From NCBI RefSeq assembly GCF_001949145.1, contig NW_019091397.1, positions 1,175,616 to 1,239,615 of the forward strand: 64,000 nt of DNA, given 5' to 3'. Each line of letters starts with the position of its first letter. Position 1 is the stretch's first letter. The notes beneath the pieces were generated by a model, which ran no database searches, was not told where the DNA came from, and saw only the letters and a program-made list of their open reading frames with translations. Origin of the DNA: Acanthaster planci (lineage: Eukaryota; Echinodermata; Asteroidea; Valvatida; Acanthasteridae). The translations under genes and the position numbers were made by a program. Shown here in pieces: positions 10,988 to 25,900 of this stretch.

Positions 10988-13900
10988 CTGTGGAGAAAGC
11001 AAAATCAGACCAAAACAAAATTCAGATTGATGACAGGAAACCTTACATGCTGCATGAGTAAAACTGTGCACAAGGAACTGCATGTACTGCATGTGCATTT
11101 CAAGTATAAAGTATTTTGGACATGTGTGGGTGAATGTACATGTGTACAAAATATTTGATGCTTACCTGGTCCTAACTATGGTGGCTTGCTTGTACAAATG
11201 TACAAAATATTTGATGCTTACCTGGTCCTGACTACAGTAGCTTCAAAAGGCATAGTACACTGCTTACCTCAGTTTAATTAGCTTTACTGAGAAACACTAT
11301 CCAATTTAAGCTTGTTCCCCGTCCAAACCCCTTGAGATCCCACTTTAATAATTTGTAAACAGGCTTTCTTCTTGCAAAATTTCAAAAAAAAATATTTTCT
11401 TTCATTTTGTGGACCTCAAGATGAAATTTTGGTCTTCGTCACATCATTTGAAAACAAGATGGTTTCTTACATAAGTTATGAGCCTTATTTTAAGATGAAA
11501 ATCATATCTGACAGTCTTATCCAGTGATAAAGGTGTTCAAAATTAGAGAAAAGACAGTTCTCTAATAATAGAAACGATAGAAAGTTAGAGAACATTTCAA
11601 ATGGGCAAGGTCCAATGTGCTGTCACTTACAAACCACAAGACTCAAAACACTAGAAGTTTGAATTTGGGGTTTCTTATAAGATCAAACAATTTCAGCAAA
11701 TTTCAAGAAAATCTGTGAGACCGAACCTGGAAAGTGTTTGACTTGACATGGAATGACCCAAATGCACAATGACATTAGAATGGTCTCTCAAACTCCGAAA
11801 TTAAAAGGATTTGTGCTGTGTCAAAGAGATGCCTCTTACCTCTTTAGGTTGTCTTACATCGCTGAGAATATCTTCTACAAACTTAACACGTTCTTCATCT
11901 ACATTTGTTTCTAGGAGAGCATCGATGTCAATTTCAACTGGATAGTCTTCATCTTCCTGCAAGAGTTAATAAAAGAAAGCAAAAATAGGGATTAAAACTT
12001 TAAAATTCAAAATACAACAAACATGAAAACCATTAATAAGGGCTGGTTCACACATGTATATACACTGTACATGTACATGTACAAGTAAATATAAAGCTAG
12101 TTTGACATCACAAAAGGCTTGCAGTGAAATTTGCTTGAGCTGGAAAGGTTTAAGCTTTTGTAACTTTGCATTGTGAGTTTTGACATAAAATCATATGACT
12201 GTGACTGTGCTTGCTTTCAAACCAACTAAATGTACATGTATCTACATGTTGAACTGCTCAATGGAAATGTACACACATNNNNNNNNNNNNNNNNNNNNNN
12301 NNNNNNNNNNNNNNNNNNNNNNNNNNNNNNNNNNNNNNNNNNNNNNNNNNNNNNNNNNNNNNNNNNNNNNNNNNNNNNNNNNNNNNNNNNNNNNNNNNNN
12401 NNNNNNNNNNNNNNNNNNNNNNNNNNNNNNNNNNNNNNNNNNNNNNNNNNTGTACAGGGTGTTTAAAAAAAAAAGATAATCCAACTTTAAGGGGTTCACA
12501 CAAACATACTATAAACCTTTCAGCTAAGATCATGGTATCACATTAAAGTAGAGATTATGACCGTTAAAATGACACAAAGGTTTCTTGTCTAGGGCCATGC
12601 ATGATTCAGCACCATAACCCAGAATTGAGGGTTCAAAAAATGTGGTTGGTTCACTTTCGTGACACCAAGCTTGTTTGATGGCCAGAATGGACACGCCAGG
12701 CCTTTTGAATAAACCTCATTGCATAACCAGGCGAGACATTATTCACAATCAAGGTGAAGTAGTTGGTCAAGTGAAATGCGACGAGGTTCAATAAGTGAAC
12801 CAGTGCAGTTTTGGTGCCATAATTTCAATCCATTGGTATTCACTTACGCAATAACATGATTAGGCAAGAAAGGTGTCATTTGAAAGCTCTTATCTTCAGT
12901 TTTATTGCTGTGGCCCTCAAAACGCTGTGTGAGATGCCATATAGCTATATTAACCCCTTCAAATTGGATGACCTTATTTTTGGAAACACCCTGTATATTT
13001 TTGGGAAACCACAACCTTCATTGCTATTGAGCGCAAACTTTTGAACAACTGGTACATGTGTGTACCTAACCACTGAGAATTGCTCAGGCCAGTTTGCTGG
13101 CTTGTGCCAACCTTGTCATCTTTGTGTGGACCTGAAAACAAAAAGGTCCACATTCTGCAGTGGTTTTTCCTCTCTCTAAAACAAAAAGGCTTTGGAAGTA
13201 CATGTGCATATATTTTAGGGTCAGGGTCAGCCAGCAAAAGGAAGAGTTAAGGAAACCAAAATCCAGCTGAAAATTGTGTTCACAGTTCAAGAAAATAAAT
13301 TTGATCGAGTTTTCTTAACTGCATAACACGATAGAAATAATTTGTCTAAAGATGACTAAATAATCTGTTTTTACTTGGTACACTTTAGTATACATGAATT
13401 TGTACGTGTAATGATACCTTCCGTAAAGGCAAACATTTGTGCTACATGTACATGTGTGTATCCATGTTCTTGTCCAGTACTTACATGTAGTGACAGATAC
13501 ATTTGTACATGCTGTAACAGTTTTGAGTAAAGTAAGACCTGCTCTCAAGGAAACATGGTGACAGGTGGATCTCCCTGATCATATTGTGCATGTACCATAG
13601 GCCTACTGTTTATGCACTACTGATAAACAGGAAACAGTTGCATCCATTGATGAGTGTGCACCACATGCACAGATGCCACCCCTTATATCATGGTGCTGTC
13701 TACTCCAGTAATTGTAAACTGGCCACTGAAGAATATCAAATTGTGTGAGTTTTTCCTGTCATGTACAAGTACATGTACAATATATATGTGTGTAGTATGT
13801 AAGCATGTGTATACATACATGTACATGTACGTGCCAGTATATAATTCACATGTACATGTACATGGGGGCCTGTTTGTAGTATTTACATGTACACGTAGCT

Positions 13901-16900
13901 TGGGGGGGGAGGGACAGTTCAAATTCAATTAAGTATCAGAGTAAGTTTCAATTACTAATTTCAGAAATGCATACATGTAGTTGTAATTGAGATGTTGCAC
14001 AGGGGAGACGTACATGTACTGTACCGGTATACTACATGTACTCGGAACAAATTGTGAATGTGGCTGAAGCCAAACTTTCTGAGTACATTCAACCACATCC
14101 TTTATTTCCTGACCAAAGCCTAGACATGTTTCCTTCATGGCCAGGGGTCAAAGCCCACTGAGGCTGGACAAACAGCAAATACCAGGAATGGTCAGCTGCC
14201 TAGGCAATGACTGGAAGAGATGAAGGGCAGATTTCCTGAATACCGACTCTGTCCAAATTTAGCTTTGTGTTACCGATAACACACGTACACTGTACACACG
14301 TACATGTACTGTATAACACCACCAGGTCAGTGACCATCCAATTATTAGTCATCAGCAAGACACTTGTATTAATGTTTTCTAAGAGGACCTGACATAAATT
14401 ATAATTATGGGTTCTCTCAATTCATTTTTTAAAAAATGGTTGGACAAAAACTATAAATATCTTTAAGCAGGAACAATACACATACATGTACATTTACATT
14501 TGTCAATATACATTAAGCACACATGTACAATATATGTTCATGTATGAGATTTTTAGTAGTCATATTGTTGATATGAAACTAGTGGAACTTGTGCCAATCC
14601 TGTACAAATAATGTGCATAGCAACACTTGTACAATGAGACATGTACTGGTAACTGAGAAGTTATAAGCAAAGACAAGGAAATATTTAGCTGCACAAGACT
14701 TGCTGCGTTTTTCTATTTGTGTTGGCACGAGTGAGAAAACAAAAGGAAATCACCTTATCTGAGGAAAAGTCACATGCCTGAGACCAACACAGATCAATAC
14801 CGGTACGAACGGAATCACAAATTTCACGTACAGTGCACATTATATCAATTCCATACAGGAGCCTTTTCCCTTTGCCTGATATTGCAAAATCTACTATGAA
14901 ATGGAAGGGTGGATATAGTGAAGGGTGGGTGGGGTTCACAGGACCCCCTTCCAAATGACCAATGCTAAATTTGAACATCAGATACACGTGTACCGTTAAC
15001 TGTGCATGTACTGGAGAAAGATCCCAAAAGTCCTTTCCTTGGCACATTGGCACTTGAGAAAACTGTAACAACTCTTAATCCATTTCGTACTGTACATGTA
15101 TGGCCTTTGATCTCTGTGCCCTGTGGTACTAGAACATGTGTATATATTTATGTACATAACATATATGGTGGTAACTGACTACATACTGTATATACATGTT
15201 GACTTCAACACCTTGGCCATGTACATGTATGCTTGAATATCCTGGAATTAACAAGGCCCTGTAACCCTCCAACCACCTCCACATTATCAATGTTCAGTCA
15301 CACCCTTGGAAACATTCTGAATCCATCACTAAAGAAGCATGACAGTTTGCTGTATCTTTCAAAATGTACAGTGTCCCTAATTCTCTGCAATGATATCACA
15401 AGGTGTTTTGTGATCAGATACAATGTAGCAACCCGTATGCCAAACTCTCCAATGGGTAAAGTGCAATTCTGGATGGGCACTTTGCTGAAAAGGCAGTTAA
15501 AATATATGGTCAGATTTTAGCTGAATCATTATCAAAATGCCATTGCATTTTGGTTTGACATTTTTTCATCATTAACTTTAAAATCAATACATGTACCGTA
15601 CTAACTGGTATACATTCAATACTTAAAAATTTGAGGTGTATGTGCATTTTTATTCAAACAACATGCCATTTATTTCATTTGTTAAAGATTTGCCAGCAGT
15701 GCATTCACAGATTTGCATGTACATGTAATACTTGAATTAAGCCCCATGCCTTTTAACTTCCTTCATTTCTTCATACATATTCATGTACAATGTAATGTGC
15801 ATACACGTGTACGTGCATACTCAATGTACATGTACAGTACATGTACTGCCAAATTGTGAACAACATTGTTTCATATCATGTGCATGGAACAGTGCACCAA
15901 ATTGGCTCAGTTTTAGTAGCATGAAGAACACACTGAATATGCCTTATTAACAGTGGAGACTGATTAATGTATTCTGCCAGGCAATTTATTAACAATGCCT
16001 AACACAAGCCGACCTACATCTATACTGGCATCTGTTCATTTTACTGGTGCCACTGGGGCCAGAGGGACAACTGGCAGGAGCCAGCTCTACATGTATATTG
16101 GAAGCTGGCTAGGAATAAACAGAACCCCTATCTCTATAGGCCCTGTGCAAACACTCCAGCTAATGGGCCAATTAATATATGGTCTTCCCCCTATCAATGA
16201 TCAGGCATTACTTCTCTGATCTGATTACATTTGATGACAACCAAGTGATAAAATGCCACCCTGAAGTCTAGCTGTCAGTCTGAGAAGAGGCAAATATTAC
16301 CATACTTTGTGGGCTACACATGGTTGATGAAATATGTAACACGTGCAGTAACTGTACTGTGTATTTGTGATGTTCATGTATGTACATGTACATTATGCAC
16401 GTGTGAATGCATGAGAATGAAATATCCATGAAATAATCGGGTTTTGAGAGCCCCACAGCAGTGTACATGTAGTCTACAGTTGTGTTTTCCTGCAGACACT
16501 CCTTCAAACACACACAGTCCATTTCTCCTGTTCTATATATAATTTGTACACATAGAAACACCTTTATTGTGAACTCAAGATTTTCCAGAAAATTAAAAGG
16601 GATGGTTTAAAAATCCTGAAGTCAGCAAAATCCGGATGAAAATATCCATGAGTCAGAAGAAATCCTGACAAATCTCACCTACAACAGGTACATGTACATC
16701 AGTTTAACAAACTGAATAATTGATGACTGAACTTTGTGCCCCATCAACAAAAAACTGTGGAAGTTTACAACTGAAAGTGAACCCCTAAAGCTAACATATT
16801 CCTCCCATTAAATTCCAACAAGTTCGGAGGTGTAGTGTACATGTACGTACAGGTATGCCTGTCGATGCCCACATGTACTGGTAAACATACCGTTAGCCGA

Positions 16901-19900
16901 CATTCTAATAATTAGGCTCTGATAATAAGGCTTTTTATTTTTTTTATTTATGTCTTATTTATACTGGGTAGTCCATTGCGATTCATAAAAAATCTGTTCT
17001 CCCATGAATCCCAGTGCAAAAAATAGTTTCATGTACAAACACTAAGGTGGTTAAATAAATAATACACAGGCCTACATATACATGTATGTACACGTAAAAC
17101 ATAAAAAACAGCATGGCCCCAAAAGGAACACATGGATGAAATAATGTTGGAGAGCTCCCTTGCAAAATCTTTTCTGACATTTCTGTGTAACAGCATAGAG
17201 GAATCAAAACAGAGTCCCATTTTCTGCCCTTAAGTGGCTAGTAAAACTACAAAAGCAACAAAAACAAAAGCAAAACAGTAATTCACTGCTGAGATGTTAA
17301 AATGCACAGCCACCAAAACACCAATTAATAAACACCACGCCATTGTATGCACATGTACATGTACTTTATAATCAAAGAGCTAGGTTTTCATCCTGTTTTC
17401 ATGGATAAAAAGTTTCGAGTCCAAGTATCAGGCAGTTTGATAAATAACAGGTCGACTTGTACATGTGCAAGATCCCCATACACAGTTTTGTAATGGAGGA
17501 AATGTTTATTTTGGGGTACCACACCTATGCATTGACCAAGGGTGATATACATACATGTGTACATGTATTTCTGCAAACGCTGGCTGCCCAGATGGACAGT
17601 AGGCAATATGAGACAGGTTCATAAATGAAGAAATGATTTCTGACACTGACGATTCCCCATGGTACAAATTCACACTAAGACATTCAAACAGCATGATGTT
17701 TGGCCTAAGGCAAACAGCATGTTTTCCTCCTAAATTCACATGTATTCCATGGACTACATGTAGCCTACCTGTACATGTAGCTCAGTGGCTTTCATTGATT
17801 TTTTCTCCCTCTCGCATCTTTTTCCAACTAAATGTACAGCATCTGTACAGCATCGACACGCACCTTACTGTGTTCCCACATGGACACATTTCTGACCTAA
17901 GCAACAATGGCATTGCGTACTTCCTGCAGAGGGCCACACAAACAGCTGTTGCAACTGATTGGCAATGGTAGCAAAGCTGCCTTAGTGCACATAAATTAAG
18001 GCAACCACTGTACTAGTATGGGTGCATGTAAGGGTGAAGCATGAAATACATGTATGGCACACCTATTAGTACACTGAACGTTGAGGACCGGGTACATGTA
18101 CACATACTGTGCATGAAAAAACCAAGGTACATATATGTACAAGCCCCTCATTCACTTGTACCATATGTGTACATGTGCATAATGCATGTGTACATGCCCG
18201 CATCGGAAAAGTTGTACACTCTTTCTGGCAGGGTGTGCCTTCATTCATAAATTACATGGTATTCATAAACCTGACGATGGTTCACAACTTCACATGATAA
18301 TGGAGGGTGATGGAATGTACATGTACACGTATGCAAAACATGTACATACATACATGTGCATGTAACGGTACAACTGTATGTATTTAGGCCTACATGTACA
18401 TATTTCTGAAATTACAAAATATGTGAAATTCTGCTTCATATACCCTATAATCCTTGAACCAATATTTTGCAATGATAAAATGAAAGCACAGTTATGACAG
18501 ATTCTTTTATGTTTCATTTGGAAAAACTGATAGTATTCAGTAAAAAAATTGCATGTACACCTATACTACAGTACTCATATGTACCGGGTACAGAGTATAC
18601 ATGTAGCATACTGTACATGTACATTATTCTTTACATGGGCACTTTAACGGCATGTTCTTCATAAAATGGTCCAAATGCAACTCCAAATGTCATTTTTAAA
18701 ACTTCTAAAAGAGTGACTTTGATCATGTAAAATACAAATTAGCACCTTCAGATTTATAAAATGATTATTTGGGGATAATTAGGCATACTGTGTACATGTA
18801 CATTTGGTTGGCTACCAGAGCAAATCAAATGGAGTAACAAGTTGAATTCATTTAAAGTTTTACGTCAAAGTGTTTGCACCTGAGGACTTGATTTCAAAAC
18901 TTCTCGACAAGCATTTTCTGTATTTTTTTCAACTGTTGTGTTTTAAAGCACCTAAGAAATAACTTCAAAAAATATAAGCCGTGAAAAAAAGTGCACAAAA
19001 TTGACAGAAAATGATGAGAAAAGTTTGGCTCTCTTCACTCTCTTGCCGTTTCTAATCACTCTCACTATACCAGCATATCTGCCACGTCTGATGCATTTCA
19101 ACCACTGAAAATAATCTGTAAGTTTGGCTACATCAAAAGTGTATAATGAGTACAATATGTTCGTTACAAACGTCATGTTTGACAGAATTTTGATGACGCT
19201 TGAGAATTTCGACAAAACATGCATGATGTTCGAGAATGCCGAAAATGCTGTCACATGTAGTGCTTGAATTATGCAATGTTCATTTTGCCGTTTATTTTGA
19301 TCATGAATCGTATTTTATGTCTCAGACATCATTTTTTTTCGAACATCATTCAGTTTGACGAGAAACCTTGGTCCGAAGAGAAAACTTACGGAGCGTCGCC
19401 ATTCTGCGGAGGGGCTCATGAATATCAAAAGAAAAAGACGACGCATTATCTGGGTTGATGTCAAAGGTCAAACAGGCCACAATGCAGCAAAATGTTTCAG
19501 CGGCACAGTGAGATAATGACGGAAGCTGCAAAATCGCCACAGTCAGTATTTTGCACTGCGGTTTTTCGGGAACGTACTTGAAGAAAATGTGATCGCTCAA
19601 GTCATAAAATGATGCTTGTTTGGGGGTGCTTTTTTGCACTCTTTTTTAAAGCTTGTGTTGTACACTGATTTTGATTTTACTTGTTTTTTTTGAAGTCGAT
19701 TTTTTGGCACTAATGACAGAATCAAATGACATTCGCGACTTCCGACTTTGGGACCCGATTGATTGTGAGAGGTAGTTTTTAACTTCGTGATTTCAACAGG
19801 TTGTTCACATCCGTTGAAAATGCTGATGTTCGAAACTTTAATTAATTAACTCCAATTAAGTTGAAAGATGGACACGGTCATCGTTGCTCCACATATCAGT

Positions 19901-22900
19901 CATGACTTCCCTCATTACGTCAGACATTGGGAATTAATTCACTGCTGTTCAGGAAAAATAAACCCCCAAAGTTGAACATTATCTAATGGTCCATATAATG
20001 TAACTGGTATGCAAGTTTCAATGTTGTGCGCACATGTATGTGCATGTACATTGTACATGTACATTTGTATATGAACATGTTGTTGTACTGGTACATGTAC
20101 ATGAACATGTGCATGCAAACACATACTGTCACTTCTAACACTATACTAGATTCAACATACACATGTACATGTACCGGTACGAATACATTATGTAACACTG
20201 GCTCACAGACAAGGAGAAGTTGCACTCCAATCATCTTAGTGAACTTTCGGAGAACAAGTGTAGTGTTTGTAGAATGTTTTAATACAGCTGCTGGTATGCC
20301 ACAGAATACAGATATATAGAGTGAACATCACAATAGCACAAAACAACTGAATAGTGCTGCAAAACAAACATTATGAGTATTGCTCCATCCAAATAAAGAC
20401 AAGGCCATCCATGAATACAGACCCACTACAGAGAGCTGAATCAGAGGGAGATTCAATTCTCACAACCTTCGCATTCAACTGTTGCAACAAAGAGGTGTTA
20501 GGTACACTACGCAACAACTGCTGATGTTGAAACAAAATCTTTGTGAAGAACTTTCAAGTTACTTGTACATGTATGGGTTACCGGTACCGTACGTAAACCA
20601 GCGGGGGCCGGTGAATGCACCCCATCACAAAGCAAGACTTTTGCTGATTCATTTCATGTGTTCAACTGTGTAGCCTACACATACACGTATGTTGCAGAGA
20701 ATTTTGAACAGAAACTTTTATTAAAGTTATCGCATAACGCTACACGTACATGTATGGCTTATGCATCAATAACATGCACACCGGTACATGTACATGTACT
20801 GAAGTCGATCTGCACTGTTTTCATGTATTGCAACTTTTCCCTTTCAAAAACAGCTGCAGACGGTACGCAGAAAATCATGAACTGACAAAACAGAGTTGAT
20901 GCTATTTATACCTTGACCTTGTACTAAAAAGCAGTATGTATTGTATGAGGATGGCGCTTGAGTACATGTCATGCACATCTATGCATTGTCACATTGTGAG
21001 AGAGAATGAGGCCAATTTTGTAAACAACCCTGCATCCCTTTTTAAGCCATGGGCCCTTCAGATCCGGGAAAACATACTGTATGTTTTAATCATCACCCAA
21101 GTCAGCCTTCCTCGGACACATGTACATGTGCAGTACATATTGTGATCTACGCTGAGCAGTTTGTAACAAGAACTAGGCAAGTCCCACACAACAAAACTTC
21201 TGCCTGGACTTGTCGAATGATGGTATATTGGTGTTTACTTCAAAATCTGTCCAGGAGGCCCATGGCAAATGGGAGGGTGCATATAATTATTTTACTAGCC
21301 TATTTGAAGCCTTGCAAAAAATGGCAAAAGAATAGAGATTGAGGACTGCACCTACAATGTACCAGTCCTGGTACGTACAGTACATGTAGGTGTACATGTA
21401 CATAACACAGTATGTTTTACCAATCTATGAACATATGGTGCAGTGAACATATGGTGCATGAGTACATGAGAATGAAGCCCTCAACTTTGGCAAGGTTCTA
21501 GTCACTGATCTTTACATGTATGTGTCACTGACTGTATACCATTGCTCACTGACACCAAGGGGCAAGACGCCACTAGGCGCCAACTCTAGAGGCTCAGACT
21601 CACTGAAGGCATTTATAATGAAGTCTCTCCGGGAGACTCGAAAAATTGTTAGTCACAGTGGGCTGCATGCGTCATAACCAGTGTTGGATTCATGTCCATC
21701 ACAAGTCCCTGTAAGTCCATCACAAGTCATTCAGTCTTAAGCCAATTCACAAGCTACATGTGTTCAAATAAGCTGTGATCAACGCATTCCTTTTGTTCAC
21801 CTTGTTACTTACCAAGGGACTTGTGATTGGACCTGTGAAGGGACTTGTGAAAGGAGTTGTGACGGACTCAAATACAACACCAGTCATGACACTCACAGGT
21901 CATTTTTGAGTGACTGGGTTTAAATATGTACAGCAAGTCAGGGCTACAATTTACATAGTAGATAACGATATGCTATCTTTATAACCACAAATTATAAAAT
22001 GATTGCCTTGGTCAAAACTTGGTATTGTTGCAGCACGCTCTGGTGTAAGGAATATGGTGGTAAGTCATCTTAAATAAAATACTAAAATACATCCAAAATA
22101 CTAAGCCATCGATACTAGGTACAGAGGCCCATGGGCACAAGTTACATGTACATGTATATACTGGTTTATGTATAAATGTACCAGTATATTAATACAAGTT
22201 GTACAGGTGGTGTACATGTACATGTATTACATTGTACATATACACGTATTGAACTGCCACAATGGAATAGTGGCTGAATAGCTTTTGCCATTTGCAGTTC
22301 CATTCAGTGGCCAAAGTTCAGCAACTCCTTCAGCAGGCAGCTTGGCATCTTGACAAGCCAGACTGTGGGATGAGTGATTTATTGGAAGGCCCAGACTCCT
22401 GGTCCCTGGCCATGGCTAAATATTGACTCCACTGCAAACAGCTACCTCAAAAGTGATGACAAACTGGCTCGTTCTACAGACTCTAACCCTGTGAATTACA
22501 TGTACTGGTACATTTAGCTGAACATTCAACTATACTAATCCTTATGACAATATTTTACATGTACACATAATACTGTACTGGTACATGTACATGGTCGACA
22601 CAACTTTACTTAGTGGATGCATGTATGTTCATTTAAGCAGGATGCTAGAGAGTTAAAAAAATGTCAAAGAGTGGTAGTAAAGAAGGACAATATGGTGCTT
22701 AAGATTCTGGTGGAATTACACTGCATTTGTTAAAATTTAATAAAACCAAATATTAGCCTCAGTCTCCCTCAACTGCTGGGGTATCACATCCATCAAGTCT
22801 GTGCACAGTTTCTTAAAGAAACAACAAAACTACAAATCCGAGAGGCATGCAGACAGACAAAAGAAATATTTCCCTTTGGATGATTTTCCAGGTAACCCAC

Positions 22901-25900
22901 ATATGTACCGGTTGTAGGTACATGTACCACTGCAGTCACCTGTCAGTCCAGTCCACCGAGCAGCCTACCTTGCTGCCTCGTTGCTCTTCCAACGACACAT
23001 TTCTGTGGCAAATCAATTCACTTATGATCACCCTTCCCCAGAATTTACCAAACATGTGAAAAGTATCCTACAATAAATATTAGTACTAAAAATTGATCTT
23101 TTAAAGGGTAAACATCTTAGAATTATGCCAAGCATAAAATTAGGGGGGAGGGACAAATCACCAGCGAATGACCACATATCAATCATGGATTGCAGCCTCC
23201 CGAGATGTACATGTAGAGTCAATTCTTTTAATACTAGCAAACATTTTTTAAGGTCATAGCATGATGTACCATATTAAGAAATTCAAACAGAATTCTGATA
23301 TACGACACACAGCATTTTCCTTCTCTGATGCCCACATGTACATGTAAATGTACATGTAGGCCCTTACATGTACATGTACATGTTATGATGTACATGTACA
23401 ATGCACTATACATACATATGTACAACCTGTATTCATGGGCTGTGTGCAGGTAAATTCACAATGGCATACCGGTACATGACAATTGAATGTTAAGACTGTG
23501 AATTGGAATGAGAAATTCTGTGACAAGAATTCACCTTCCCATTCATGCTCACATTTCACACGGTGCAAAAATAATTTCCCATTTGTGTGAAAAGGTGTGA
23601 AAATGTATTCCCACGCGTGGAGAGATCTGTAAAAGTCTTTTCCCGGGTGCAAGAGAATGTGTAACATCTTTTCCTACTTGTGTGAAAATCTGTGAAAATC
23701 TTTTCTCACTTTGGAATTTCCCACAAAGAATAGAATTACCCGCTGCGAGGTAAAATCAAAATGTACAGAGGTACCTGGTATTAAACTGAAGTACATGTAT
23801 CTTCAGATAATATCCATGTGAACAGGTACATACATACAAGTAACTTGTTGATTTAGTACACAACTGTGTGGATACAGGGGTACCCTAGTACACCTGCTAG
23901 TTCACTCAGTTCGCTGGAGTTGGTATTGAGGTTCTCAAGGTGTATCAAATGTCAAAACAATCAATTATTGGGGTGTGAAAAGGGAAATGGGAGGCCTATT
24001 TGTGTGTGGACTATTTATTGACACTTCCTGCATATGAGTGCAGAGAGCAACAAGGCCGAGTTTCTGTTTTCAATGTGCAGTACATGTAGCGATAGCTCCA
24101 TGGGTGTATTTGTAATGGACGCTTTTTCTCCAGATCATAAATTTCTTGCACACATTTCTTGCATATTGTCTGTTTACCCCTTCAACAATCTGATCTACCA
24201 GAACATGTACAGGTGTACCGATACTGTACATGGTTTAATTTCAATAATCTCAGATACACAATGAACATCCTATTCCATTCAATCTGGATGGAAAGGATTA
24301 CTTGTAGCCTACAGGTACCACAAAATCTCTGGATTACAGCACTTAACACTGTAGAAATATGCACTCACTGTTACCTGGCAGAGCCAGTCTATTCAACCCA
24401 GGGCACCATACATGTACTTCCTTATTCTCAGCACTGATCCCTCTTAGTGCTACAGGCAGATTAGGAAATGTAAGCAGACTATATACAGTATCTTCTGCAT
24501 GTATATTCACTATTAGACAGTCTCCAGGTAATAGCTTCTTAGCCTAAGCAACCCTAAAGTTGATCTGCATACAGTCTGTCTTAAAGCAGTGTTCCCATTG
24601 CATTTGCAACTTCGTACTGTACATGTATGACACTTACATGTAGTTAGACTCAGTGTCAGCAATCATTAGTAGGTGTAGCAATTCTTGCAGTTGTTCCACT
24701 CTTTACAAGTATTTACCGGAACTCACTGGCTGGTCAATGGGTGCCATACTGTACATGATACTGGTACATAGTGGTACATGTACATGTACAGTATGTACTT
24801 TGTAACCATGTACATCTGTGTGTTGCAAAACATAAGGTATCAAGCAAAGCTGAATGAGCAAATGAAATGTTCAAAATTTTAAAGTTTGTTTTAAAAACTG
24901 TGAAAACTATGCAGGTCTTTTCAGCTGGTAACAGATTTTCTGAACACTGACGATGGTATAACCCAATTAAGAACCCCAGGATGGCCACCCTTCATTGTCA
25001 CAGTTGTTAGTTCACAGCTCATCCCTACTCCTGCATCCTTTTATTCGACAAATAAAAAGAAAAAGCCATAGAGTTGACTTGAACAAAGGTACATGTATGA
25101 CAGGTGGCATTTTTTCTATAATATAGTCAGCTCAATTTGGAGAGCATCATGGTCATGACACCACACTCTTTATCATGTTAATTGCTGTGGTCAGATGGTG
25201 CATGTACATGCGTACATGTACATCTGTACACTATTGGAACATGTTTCTGCTGTGAGGATGATGGGACATTTTCAAAGAAAGTTTCTTTGCGACATCTTTT
25301 TCACCACACTTACTGCTTACAAAGTTACAAAATACTCTACATGTACTAGTATTTATGGTATTAAAGTTCTTTTTTGGAGTTGTTCCAATTGGACGACAAA
25401 GTTGATATAAAAATTACATGGTTCCGGTACAAATACAGCATTGCAACTTATTAACAAAAAGATATGTGAAGTCACCCTTTCACTTATGGTACATGTATAC
25501 ATGTGCATGCAAAGTACCCTGGTATGTACATGTACATACGCGTATGATACCAGTCAAGCCTCATCTTTTGAATTTTATCTTTAATTTGTGACAGTTTCAA
25601 CTAGAGTCACAAACAGTGGTTAACTAAAAAGAAACAATTATTAACTTTTTATTTCAAGTTACGCTGTAACAGCCAGCAAAAATTCACTGCACTCCCCTTT
25701 TGCCATTTTAAACTGCTGTAGAAAACTACGTACATGTACATGTATAACTTCTAGCACAAGTGCCATTAATGATCAATGAATGCAATGTACACTGTACATG
25801 TATGTACAGGTATTAAAAGAAGAAATAAGAATGACTGAACCCTCCCCCCATTGACTGGTACTGCGCAAGATTTGAATGTGTTTCAAGCAACCGTAGGATT

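Noticed and set aside
13654-13932. Met/Tyr/His/Val/Cys-rich frames on both strands, here and at many other places in 7-30 kb
   Set aside because: Direct translation of TACATGTA runs (Tyr-Met-Tyr, Val-His-Val). Palindromes open frames on both strands.
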